A stretch of 64,000 nt of DNA from Sporomusa malonica (GTDB lineage: Bacteria; Bacillota; Negativicutes; Sporomusales; Sporomusaceae): assembly GCF_041428715.1 (NCBI RefSeq), contig NZ_CP155572.1; one strand, given 5' to 3'. This document shows positions 53,041 to 60,743 of the stretch, piece after piece. Position 1 is the stretch's first letter. Every line of letters starts with the position of its first letter. Under the pieces are notes generated by a model. It saw nothing but the letters and a program-made list of their open reading frames with translations, ran no database searches and was not told where the DNA came from. A program made the translations under genes and the position numbers.

Positions 53041-54855
53041 CTATTTTTTTGCAGTTTTACGACCGTCTAAGCCTAGGGCACGCGCAATTCCATAAAACAC
53101 TTCCGTATTGTCCAGAACACCTTTGAAGTACTCGGCGCCAGGACCTTCGGCAGTCAGCGGTACATCATCGGCAGCATGAACCTCTGACGGATCTGAGGTA
53201 GGAATGTTACCGACTTTAAGTTCACTCCCCTGGGGAGCTCGTTTCGGATTGGCTACAGCCTTACCGTTAGCCATGATGGCTGGCGAAGTGGGCACTCCCT
53301 GGAATCGGTAGTTCTCGTAGTAATCCGGGTGATTGGCAAATTGAACAGCCAAAGTCACGCTCGGATTGGGATCATCCGGGAAACCATCGCCGTCAGTATC
53401 GGCAAAAGTCGTCCAGCCTGCATCGCCATAAATACGGACTGCGTCGCGGCCGGTTTTTCCATCCAATTCATGATAAGTACCGGTAATGCTGGCACCATGT
53501 GCATGGTCAGCTACAACTATGATTAGTGTGTCGCCGTTCTTTTTGGCAAACTCTTTGGCAATGCCTACCGCTTTGTCCAGCTCGATGGTATCATAAGCAG
53601 CCCGCTGCCAATCCATAGTATGCAGTTGTTTATCAACGCAGGCTCCTTCCACCATTAAGAAAAAGCCATTAGAATTTTTGCTTAGGGTGTCAATCGCAGT
53701 TTTCGTCATATCCATAAGGTTCGGCTGATCAGTAAACTTACCGAGAACAGCCGGATTTTTAGTTACCTCGCGGTCAATATACACGTCCATATTATCAAGT
53801 TGGAAAAGACCAAGCAACTTACCCGGTGAAGCCGTCTTTAACTCAGTCTTGTTTGTTGCAACTGTATATCCCTGCTCCTTGAACTCTGCAATCAGATTCC
53901 TATCATCGGTACGTTTTGAGCCTGGCACACTCTTTGGTAAAAAGTGGCGAGAACCGCCGCCGAGAATGACATCAGGGCGGTGCGCAGGATTAAGCATATC
54001 CTGAGCGATGTAGTTTTGCTCACTGCGTCTGCGGGTATGTGCCAACATGGCTGCCGGCGTAGCATCAGTTATATTAGCTGTAGAAACGATACCAGTACTC
54101 ATCCCGCGAGTCCGTTTTGCCAGCTCAATAATATTTTCCACCTTGGGATCATCTAATGGATCTTTGCTGCTGTCAGCATATACACCCATTGCGTTCACAG
54201 CGGTTTTATGGCCGGTGGCATAGGCTGAAGCACTGTTTGCCGAATCTGTGACTAACGAATCATTGCCTGAGGTAGTAACAATAGCCACATTGGACATGGT
54301 ATCCATTTCCAGGAGACCGTTATATTTACCTTCGGTAATCCCTTTAGATAGAATGCGGCCGATTTGACGGGCTTGCAGGCTCATACCGTCCCCAACAAAG
54401 AGGATTACATTCTTAGCCTGTTTTCTGGCCTTCTCGGCAGTCACATCATAATTGATGAAACGCTTCTCCATGCCCTGCTCGGTTTTTACATTAACAACTA
54501 CTGCTACTTTGCCAGCTTGGGTAAAAGCAACGTCGTTTATACGGTATGTACTCATGTTGTCAAACTTGATAGCAGCCTCTTTGCCAAAGTATTTTTCAGC
54601 TTTCATCCCGTTTACCAAAACTTCTATTGCTTTAGCTGGAGCATCTGTTTTGACCTCAATAGCAAAGTCAAATTTTTGTCCAATCAGGAACTTGGCCCGG
54701 TCGATCGGTAAAACATTAACATTCGAGACTTGGGGCGCACTATAAGCAGCATAAGTTACCGTCGTTCCTGTCAGAAATGAGGCAATAACCGCCAGCGCCA
54801 CCACAACCCGCAAAAAACGGGATTGGCTTAATACAGACATACTTGGTTTGTACAC
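53041..54855 (-). CDS. phoA: Alkaline phosphatase (PhoA family), secreted
   Basis: About 604 residues. Signal peptide (about 12-36), a beta-rich N-terminal extension (about 40-145), then the phosphatase domain from NVILFVGDGMS with the active-site Ser in V-T-D-S-A-N-S-A, and metal ligands in V-E-G-A-C-V-D-K-Q-L-H and V-V-A-D-H-A-H-G. The His of the usual DHxHG is kept. It releases phosphate from phosphomonoesters outside the membrane. GTG 54855 is preferred because GGAGG lies 8 nt upstream. Control by PhoP-type repeats is evident in its promoter. Confidence 0.92.
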   Translation of the reverse strand: MYKPSMSVLSQSRFLRVVVALAVIASFLTGTTVTYAAYSAPQVSNVNVLPIDRAKFLIGQKFDFAIEVKTDAPAKAIEVLVNGMKAEKYFGKEAAIKFDNMSTYRINDVAFTQAGKVAVVVNVKTEQGMEKRFINYDVTAEKARKQAKNVILFVGDGMSLQARQIGRILSKGITEGKYNGLLEMDTMSNVAIVTTSGNDSLVTDSANSASAYATGHKTAVNAMGVYADSSKDPLDDPKVENIIELAKRTRGMSTGIVSTANITDATPAAMLAHTRRRSEQNYIAQDMLNPAHRPDVILGGGSRHFLPKSVPGSKRTDDRNLIAEFKEQGYTVATNKTELKTASPGKLLGLFQLDNMDVYIDREVTKNPAVLGKFTDQPNLMDMTKTAIDTLSKNSNGFFLMVEGACVDKQLHTMDWQRAAYDTIELDKAVGIAKEFAKKNGDTLIIVVADHAHGASITGTYHELDGKTGRDAVRIYGDAGWTTFADTDGDGFPDDPNPSVTLAVQFANHPDYYENYRFQGVPTSPAIMANGKAVANPKRAPQGSELKVGNIPTSDPSEVHAADDVPLTAEGPGAEYFKGVLDNTEVFYGIARALGLDGRKTAKK

Positions 54856-54896
54856 TAGTTGCACCTCCGTGAATAATTGGTTTTTTCCCTATTCCT

Positions 54897-54950
54897 ATTA
54901 TGACAGGCCTCAAGGTGCACAAAGTTAAATAATGGTTAATTTTATGTTAA
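54897..54950 (-). promoter_or_regulatory. PhoP-type promoter of the phoA operon
   Basis: Three direct repeats on the minus strand, TTAACA (54945-54950), TTAACC (54934-54939) and TTAACT (54923-54928), at exact 11-bp spacing, then 20 bp to -10 CATAAT (54897-54902). No -35 is present. This is the layout of Gram-positive PhoP boxes, TT(A/T/C)ACA with 11-bp periodicity. Confidence 0.82.
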
Positions 54951-54970
54951 ACCATCTCATTTTTCCATAA

Positions 54971-55024
54971 TTTACATTTTATTTACTTTCACTTAACACT
55001 GAGCGGGCAGTAATCAACTAAAAT
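54971..55024 (+). promoter_or_regulatory. PhoP-type promoter of the Tat-exported HD-domain gene
   Basis: Three direct repeats TTTACA (54971-54976), TTTACT (54982-54987) and TTAACA (54993-54998) at exact 11-bp spacing, then 20 bp to -10 TAAAAT (55019-55024). The geometry is identical to that of the divergent phoA promoter, and the two arrays are separated by only 20 bp. Confidence 0.8.
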
Positions 55025-55055
55025 ATTTCTAGTCCATAAAATTGGAGGGATAGCT

Positions 55056-56222
55056 GTGAACAACTTAATTAAAGACATGACACTTGACTGTAACCGGCGT
55101 GACTTTATTAAAATGTCGGCAGGCGCGATGGCTGCATTAGCCGCAACTACACTCCCCCTTTCTATAACTGCAAAGGCCCCGTCAATCAAAGCCGCTAAAA
55201 TCTCACTTAAGGATTGTCTGGCAATGGATCCAATAACCATGGCCGAAAAATCCTCTTACGTGAAATCGTCCTATGACTATTTACTAAAAACAGCCAATGA
55301 AATTCAAGACATCAAACTTCGCCGTTCGACAATTGAAATACTACAAAATCCTGCACCCCGCCTGTTGGAACTCTACCCGTCAAATGCCGAGAAAGAGCAG
55401 GCAAAGCAGCGCCTGGTGGCAGCAGGATGGCTAAAACCTACTGCGGCCTACGATGACTTTCTGCCGCCATGTAACAACCCAAGTAAGGCAGTAATTCCTT
55501 TCTACGCAGCGCCAGGAAGTGGCTATGGCAGCCATCACTCCTATCCGGGCGGACTTGCCACTCATGTTGCCGTAAATGTCAAAGCAGCCCTTGGCTTTTT
55601 TAACGCTTACAAAGATATTTATGGCTTTCCCATGAGCCGGGACGTAGTAATTGCCGCCCAGTCGCTTCATGACCTGCATAAGCCCTGGGTTTTCCAGTGG
55701 CAGAAAAATGGCGCCTCCCGCACAGAATTTCCGATCGCCGGTCAAGGCGCCCACCATGTTCTCAGCCTTGCCGAGCTAATCCACCGCCGCTTCCCGGCAG
55801 AAGTTATTGTTGCCCAAGCTTGCGCCCACAATCATCCCGGAACCCCTGATGACGAGCGTGAAGTTGTTAGTTGGCTAAATGCAGCAGCGATTTTGGCAAA
55901 TCAAGACGCTGTTTCTTTCGGTTTATTGACCGAAGATGGTAAGACTCTGCCCTTGCCCCGCCGCACTGAAGGTTTTATTACCCACTTAGGCGATCACGAT
56001 TGGGTATTGTCTGTTCCTGTTGCCAAGTGGATGATTGCCAAGCTTGGCGAAATTGCTAAACAGGAATATCAGATGACTGACGCCGACCTACAGAGCCAAA
56101 AATTCTATGCCTTTAGAAACTACGTTTTTTCTCAGGCTACACTGGAGCAGCTTTATTTAATTTGGACAGTTGACAGCCAAGCTGCACTTGTCGACACCGT
56201 GAAGTCAATCGTAACACCGTAA
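55056..56222 (+). CDS. Tat-exported HD-domain phosphohydrolase-like protein
   Basis: A 388-residue protein with a Tat signal N-R-R-D-F-I-K-M-S-A-G (about 13-23) and a hydrophobic stretch ending near A-K-A. The mature part carries an HD-type metal site: H-H-S-Y-P-G-G-L-A-T-H (about 160-170, like the HHAYxGGLxxH of YhaM-type HD proteins), S-L-H-D-L-H-K-P-W (about 203-211), a later H-H and A-C-A-H-N-H-P-G. HD phosphohydrolases are normally cytoplasmic; export after folding by Tat suits a metalloenzyme. It has a PhoP-type promoter divergent from phoA, so a role in releasing phosphate from phosphoesters outside the cell membrane is inferred. GTG start, GGAGGG upstream. Confidence 0.78.
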   Translation: MNNLIKDMTLDCNRRDFIKMSAGAMAALAATTLPLSITAKAPSIKAAKISLKDCLAMDPITMAEKSSYVKSSYDYLLKTANEIQDIKLRRSTIEILQNPAPRLLELYPSNAEKEQAKQRLVAAGWLKPTAAYDDFLPPCNNPSKAVIPFYAAPGSGYGSHHSYPGGLATHVAVNVKAALGFFNAYKDIYGFPMSRDVVIAAQSLHDLHKPWVFQWQKNGASRTEFPIAGQGAHHVLSLAELIHRRFPAEVIVAQACAHNHPGTPDDEREVVSWLNAAAILANQDAVSFGLLTEDGKTLPLPRRTEGFITHLGDHDWVLSVPVAKWMIAKLGEIAKQEYQMTDADLQSQKFYAFRNYVFSQATLEQLYLIWTVDSQAALVDTVKSIVTP

Positions 56223-56303
56223 GGGGTTTAAGAGCGGAGTGATTTGCGCCCCGAGCCCAGTCAATGAAGTGAGACTTAGTGGATAATAATTGCGGAAAAT
56301 GTA

Positions 56304-56343
56304 AAAGTGGCTGCCTCAATTTGATATTGAGGCAGCCACTTTT
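56304..56343. terminator. Bidirectional terminator
   Basis: 17-bp stem AAAGTGGCTGCCTCAAT/ATTGAGGCAGCCACTTT with a 5-nt loop. It terminates the HD-domain gene (plus) and the DUF3231 gene (minus). Confidence 0.88.
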
Positions 56344-56346
56344 ATA

Positions 56347-57351
56347 CTATCTACTCAATGCCAATTCTTTACGGTCAGCCGCCTGTGGGGGTTGCTCCAG
56401 CCAACCGTATTTAATCATAATCTGCGCTCCATCTTCCCCAAACTGTGCAATCTCAGCCATGAGACGACCATACTCACCCGCGACATCTACCCTTGTACTT
56501 GCTCCCAATGCTGCTCCGTAATTTGCCATACTCATCGCAATCAAGAGAGTCACTTGTTGCATCATCAGCTTGTCGGAGAAGGGAGCAATAGTCGAATCCG
56601 TTACCTCCGAGTCCCATATCGCCGGAGCCGACAGGTCATCCTGTTGAAGCAGTGAGCTAAACACTTCAATATGTTTTTGTGATATATCTTGCCCTCTCAA
56701 AAAGAACTCGCGGACATCCTGCGACTGCGCGACTTGCGCAAATCCGATGAGAATCACGCGGCCCATGGCGTTGGTTGATATATTTGCGAACAGGTGAGAC
56801 AGTTCCAGGGCGTTCAACGGACGGTTCTCGCCCAATATACTACCCATAAAACCTGGAGACTCGACAAACTGAACCTGCTTAGGTACCGGAATATACGGCG
56901 CTCTAATGTACACCCCCTTTGACAACAAAGTCTGCGTAACCTTATCACTCAATTCCTTGGTGGAATCGATACAATGCCCGAAATACTGGCGCACGTCTGA
57001 ACGTACTGCCAGGTTTAAACCCAATGCATACGCCGCCATCCCCGCGGCGGAGAGATGCCTCAGATAGCGCAGATAAAAAATATCGGTAAATAGTGGTGGT
57101 GCTTGTACATCAACATCTTCATCTGAATATCCTGTAGGTACTGCCATTCCCTCCTGCTTAAATATTTCCGCTATGGCTTGCACATGCTGCTCTGATAAGC
57201 CAAGCGCGAATTGAACGAGAGGCCGTACATCCTGATCCTTCACTTTCTCCAAAAAGTATTTCAGCGTACACACCGCCATACTATCACTCATATAGTCGAG
57301 CCATAAAGTCCCAATTTCAACCGAGGTGAGCCGCAGATTTTGTTGTTCCAA
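56347..57351 (-). CDS. DUF3231 protein, two ferritin-like repeats
   Basis: A 334-residue helical protein with two DUF3231 repeats of about 165 residues; LTSVEIGTLWLDYMSDSMAV (about 8-27) corresponds to LNALELSHLFANISTNAMGR (about 180-199). The family is common in spore-forming Firmicutes and resembles a ferritin-like bundle; the function is unknown. TTG start at 57351, with AAGGAG about 10 nt upstream. Confidence 0.82.
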   Translation of the reverse strand: MEQQNLRLTSVEIGTLWLDYMSDSMAVCTLKYFLEKVKDQDVRPLVQFALGLSEQHVQAIAEIFKQEGMAVPTGYSDEDVDVQAPPLFTDIFYLRYLRHLSAAGMAAYALGLNLAVRSDVRQYFGHCIDSTKELSDKVTQTLLSKGVYIRAPYIPVPKQVQFVESPGFMGSILGENRPLNALELSHLFANISTNAMGRVILIGFAQVAQSQDVREFFLRGQDISQKHIEVFSSLLQQDDLSAPAIWDSEVTDSTIAPFSDKLMMQQVTLLIAMSMANYGAALGASTRVDVAGEYGRLMAEIAQFGEDGAQIMIKYGWLEQPPQAADRKELALSR

Positions 57352-57504
57352 CTCGAATACACTCCTTTGCCGAAGTAAAGAGTACTATCTTTATCTTTTG
57401 CTGTGGTAACCGCAATTATTCGACTGAAGCTATCTTTTTCCAATCTGTGGCTGCTGATTTGGTTATTTCCCCCATAGGCGGGGATAATAAAACGAGTTTG
57501 GGTA

Positions 57505-57553
57505 GGTTAATTTATCATTGAAACAATAAAGTCTATACAACAAAAAATTAACC
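57505..57553. other. Inverted repeat upstream of the TM2-like gene
   Basis: Perfect 9-bp arms GGTTAATTT (57505-57513) and AAATTAACC (57545-57553) separated by 31 bp. It lies 43 bp before the start at 57596 and could be an operator pair or an RNA stem. Nothing else is seen in the 57352-57595 gap. Confidence 0.35.
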
Positions 57554-57595
57554 GATTAAATAGATCCATGTGCCTTGTGATAAGGAGAGACTAGC

Positions 57596-58837
57596 ATGAG
57601 CGATAACTATACCCCACGCCGCAAAAGATTGGACCTATCAAGGTTCGATACCATGCAGATGCATGTCAGACATCCGTTGGTTGCTGTATGGTGGGCAATG
57701 TCGTTTGCGGGCTTTGGTCAAATGATGGTCGGCAGTTATGTCAAAGGCTACGTGCTGGTAATTCTCGAGATTATCATTAATATGCAGTCGCATTTAAACC
57801 TGGCGATAGTATACTCGTTCACTGGGCGTTTTGAAATGGCAAAAGAGGTCCTTGATACCCGTTGGCTTCTGGGCTATGTTCTCATTTATGTTTATGGCGT
57901 ATGGGATTCCTACAACCTTACCGTGAACACCAATAAGCTGGCGGTGCTTGCTGCCAGAGAAAAAGCTCCGATTGATGTATTCAAAATGATACCGTTTAGC
58001 ATCAACTACTTAGACATAAGGGTGCCGTGGGTGAGTGCTTTCTGGAGCCTCGTGCTGCCGGGATTGGGACATATGTATGTTCTGCGAATGGCTACCGGCT
58101 ATTTCTTGATTGGTTTTTGGTTTCTATGCGCCTACTATTCGAGAATATTTGAAGTCCTGCATTTTACCTTTTTGGGAGACTTTGCCCAGGCTATCGCCGT
58201 TGCTGATCCGCAATGGCTGCTGTTCATGCCCTCGATTTACGGCTATGCTATTTACGAGGCATACTCTTCTACTGTAGAACTTAACAAAATATTCGATATA
58301 GAGCTACGTGAATTTCTCCAGAAGAGATACCAAGCGTTTGCGCTTGATCTTCCCTTTTTGAAAACAGAGGAGGCAGCCGAAGTGTTAATAGCGGCAACTT
58401 TTGATCATTCACAATTCGTTGAGCTGGCAATCACAGAATTGGAAGAGAAAGGCATAGCCAAAGATAAGATACTAGCTATTCCTCTCGTACAGGAGCATAA
58501 GGACTTTGCCATCTTAGATACCATCCACCGCGCCGACGGGGTAAGTATCTTTGATACTGCCTCCGTGTTTGGGACCACCGGCATGACGCTGGGAGTAATA
58601 TATGGTTTTATCTGGTCCTGGGGACCGATAATATGGGGCCTAATTGGTCTAATTGCCGGATCAGCCATGGGGTTCATCTTGGATTATCTGTTAACTAAGA
58701 GAATAATATCCACTGAAAGAAAAGCCAAGGAATCAGAGCTGGTGCTGATAGTTAGCTGCGAGAAATATCAAAGTGCTTTAGTTGAGAAAGTTCTGCGAAG
58801 CAATACTGCTTTCGGGGTTGGCAAGGTAACTGCATAA
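57596..58837 (+). CDS. Uncharacterised polytopic membrane protein with duplicated TM2-like segments
   Basis: A 413-residue protein. Two TM2-like repeats: P-L-V-A-V-W-W-A-M-S-F-A-G-F-G-Q-M about residues 27-43, and P-W-V-S-A-F-W-S-L-V-L-P-G-L-G-H-M about 143-159, each followed by a helical hairpin. A soluble segment (about 255-320) and a Gly-rich hairpin (GMTLGVIYGFIWSWGPIIWG, about 327-346) precede a short C-terminal domain (ELVLIVSCEKYQSALVEKVL). The two soluble parts could form one split alpha/beta domain. The function is unknown. Confidence 0.7.
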   Translation: MSDNYTPRRKRLDLSRFDTMQMHVRHPLVAVWWAMSFAGFGQMMVGSYVKGYVLVILEIIINMQSHLNLAIVYSFTGRFEMAKEVLDTRWLLGYVLIYVYGVWDSYNLTVNTNKLAVLAAREKAPIDVFKMIPFSINYLDIRVPWVSAFWSLVLPGLGHMYVLRMATGYFLIGFWFLCAYYSRIFEVLHFTFLGDFAQAIAVADPQWLLFMPSIYGYAIYEAYSSTVELNKIFDIELREFLQKRYQAFALDLPFLKTEEAAEVLIAATFDHSQFVELAITELEEKGIAKDKILAIPLVQEHKDFAILDTIHRADGVSIFDTASVFGTTGMTLGVIYGFIWSWGPIIWGLIGLIAGSAMGFILDYLLTKRIISTERKAKESELVLIVSCEKYQSALVEKVLRSNTAFGVGKVTA

Positions 58838-58868
58838 TTGTCATAAAAATCATCATTGACAAAACAAC

Positions 58869-58885
58869 ATTTGTATGTTACAAAT
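58869..58885. promoter_or_regulatory. MarR operator 1 (upstream of the regulator)
   Basis: Perfect palindrome ATTTGTA-TGT-TACAAAT. It lies 15 bp downstream of a TTGACA (about 58856) and 24 bp before the MarR start, so it overlaps the promoter. Confidence 0.75.
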
Positions 58886-58908
58886 ATTTTAAAGGGGCGA
58901 TCCAATAA

Positions 58909-59382
58909 ATGCCAAATCATATTAATGACCTAGATAAATATAATCGCTGTGTCGAAGACATCGGCGAACTGCTGCAGCGGACAGTACGAATTTGCCAACT
59001 ATTTGAACGCGAACAAATCAAAATCCATGGATTTACCAGTTCACAATGCCATATACTGTTGGAAATTCTCAAAAACGAGACGCTAACCATTAACGAAATC
59101 AGCGCTAAAATGAATTTGGAGATAAGTACTATTACCAGAATTATGGATATTCTAGTGCGCGACCAACTCCTCGTGCGAAACCGCCTTAGTCATGACAAAC
59201 GAATTGTTGAGGCATCTCTAACTGAAAAAGGAAAACAGGAAGCCTACAAATTACAGGAAACTATCCGCGACTATTATAAGAACGTAATATCCTACCTCCC
59301 CCCCGGCCATGTGCGTGAAGTAATGAGCGCAGTTGAACTGCTGCTGTCAGCAGTAGAACGGTCAACTCGCCGCAGTCTATAA
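58909..59382 (+). CDS. MarR-family regulator of the lysA/aminotransferase operon
   Basis: A 157-residue winged-helix protein with recognition helix region LTINEISAKMNLEISTITRI (about 62-81) and wing L-L-V-R-N-R-L-S-H-D-K-R-I-V-E-A-S-L-T. Perfect palindromes ATTTGTA-N3-TACAAAT precede both this gene and the downstream decarboxylase gene, so it most likely controls itself and that operon. MarR control of diaminopimelate/lysine-type enzymes is unusual; the ligand is unknown. Confidence 0.85.
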   Translation: MPNHINDLDKYNRCVEDIGELLQRTVRICQLFEREQIKIHGFTSSQCHILLEILKNETLTINEISAKMNLEISTITRIMDILVRDQLLVRNRLSHDKRIVEASLTEKGKQEAYKLQETIRDYYKNVISYLPPGHVREVMSAVELLLSAVERSTRRSL

Positions 59383-59395
59383 ATTTTTTTCGAAT

Positions 59396-59416
59396 ATATT
59401 TGTATTATACAAATAT
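59396..59416. promoter_or_regulatory. MarR operator 2 (upstream of the decarboxylase gene)
   Basis: Perfect 9-bp-arm palindrome ATATTTGTA-TTA-TACAAATAT containing the same core as operator 1. It lies 31 bp before the decarboxylase start. Confidence 0.78.
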
Positions 59417-59446
59417 CATAAAAATCATAAGGAGGGACATAAACTC

Positions 59447-60715
59447 ATGCAGTATATTCAAGCCAAAGTAACCCAGGAGGCAAATTTCTATGGAAAACTA
59501 AACCCAGTTGAGCTTATTGAAAAATACGGGGGCCCGCTATACATTTACAGTGAGCGAATACTCCGTGAACGTTGCCGGGATATCAAGCGACTAATGAGAG
59601 GTCCGAATTTTATCGTGAATTACTCGGCAAAGGCCAATAGCAATCTGTCATTACTCAAAATCATTAAAGATGAAGGCTGTTGTGTTGACGCGATGTCACC
59701 TGGTGAAATCTATGTGCAACTGCAGGCAGGGTTTCAACCCGCACAAATTCTCTACATTGGCAACAACGTCTCAGCAGAGGAAATGAACTATGCCATTAAT
59801 CAGGGCATCCAGGTAAGCGTTGATTCGCTGTCACAACTAGAATTATATGGAAAAATCAACCCGCACAGCACTGTCGTTGCCCGGTTTAATACAGGGGTTG
59901 GCGCCGGGCACCACAAAAAAGTGGTCACTGGCGGCGAAAAAACCAAATTTGGAATTGAAACTGCATTCATACCAGAGGTAAAGGATATTCTCCAAAAGTA
60001 TCATCTACGCCTTATCGGAATTAACCAACATATCGGATCGCACTTCATGGATACCCATTCGTATATCAGCGGTGTTCAGGCACTGCTGGATGTAGCAACG
60101 CAATTTCCAGATCTGGAATTTATCGACCTCGGCGGCGGGTTTGGCATACCCTATCACAAATATGAAAATGAACAGCGCCTTGATTTGGCTGAGTTGAGCG
60201 AAAAATTAGAAGTAATCCTTACCAAATGGGTCAACACCTACGGTAAACAAATGAATTTTAAAGTCGAGCCTGGCCGTTATTTAGTAGCCGAGTGCGGTAT
60301 TCTCCTGGGCAAGGTCCATACGGTTAAGACGAATTATATGACAAAATATATTGGCACAGATCTAGGATTTAATGTACTCATGCGGCCGGTTCTATACAAT
60401 TCCTATCACGATATTGAAATCTACCGCAGCAGTAATATGCAATCAAGATGCCAGGAAGCAGTCACTATTGTCGGAAATATCTGCGAAAGCGGCGATATCA
60501 TTGCCGAAGAGCGAAAACTCCCAGAAGTATTTGAAGAAGACATTATCGGGGTGCTGGATGCTGGCGCCTATGGTTATTCCATGGCATCTAATTACAACAA
60601 CCGCCTCCGCCCTGCCGAAGTCCTAATCACAACCCAAGGTGACGATGTGTTGATCCGGCAAAGAGAAACACTGGAAGACTTGGTACGGCATTATAACAGC
60701 AACGCTCATTATTAA
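59447..60715 (+). CDS. lysA: Diaminopimelate decarboxylase-family PLP enzyme (fold type III)
   Basis: A 422-residue alanine-racemase-fold decarboxylase. PLP Lys in N-Y-S-A-K-A-N-S-N (about 60-68), IGSHFMD, phosphate-binding G-G-G-F-G-I-P, E-P-G-R-Y-L-V-A-E-C-G, the dimer-interface Cys motif C-E-S-G-D and G-A-Y-G-Y-S-M-A-S-N-Y. LysA converts meso-diaminopimelate to lysine. The partner aminotransferase suggests a lysine or diaminopimelate role, but related enzymes act on other basic amino acids, so the substrate is probable rather than certain. GGAGGG before the ATG. Confidence 0.8.
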   Translation: MQYIQAKVTQEANFYGKLNPVELIEKYGGPLYIYSERILRERCRDIKRLMRGPNFIVNYSAKANSNLSLLKIIKDEGCCVDAMSPGEIYVQLQAGFQPAQILYIGNNVSAEEMNYAINQGIQVSVDSLSQLELYGKINPHSTVVARFNTGVGAGHHKKVVTGGEKTKFGIETAFIPEVKDILQKYHLRLIGINQHIGSHFMDTHSYISGVQALLDVATQFPDLEFIDLGGGFGIPYHKYENEQRLDLAELSEKLEVILTKWVNTYGKQMNFKVEPGRYLVAECGILLGKVHTVKTNYMTKYIGTDLGFNVLMRPVLYNSYHDIEIYRSSNMQSRCQEAVTIVGNICESGDIIAEERKLPEVFEEDIIGVLDAGAYGYSMASNYNNRLRPAEVLITTQGDDVLIRQRETLEDLVRHYNSNAHY

Positions 60716-60743
60716 AAATTTGAAATGTGAAAGGAGTAAATCA

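Noticed and set aside
57352..57595. Small hairpin CCCC...GGGG at about 57468-57484 as a terminator
   Set aside because: Four-base-pair stem without a T-run on either strand.
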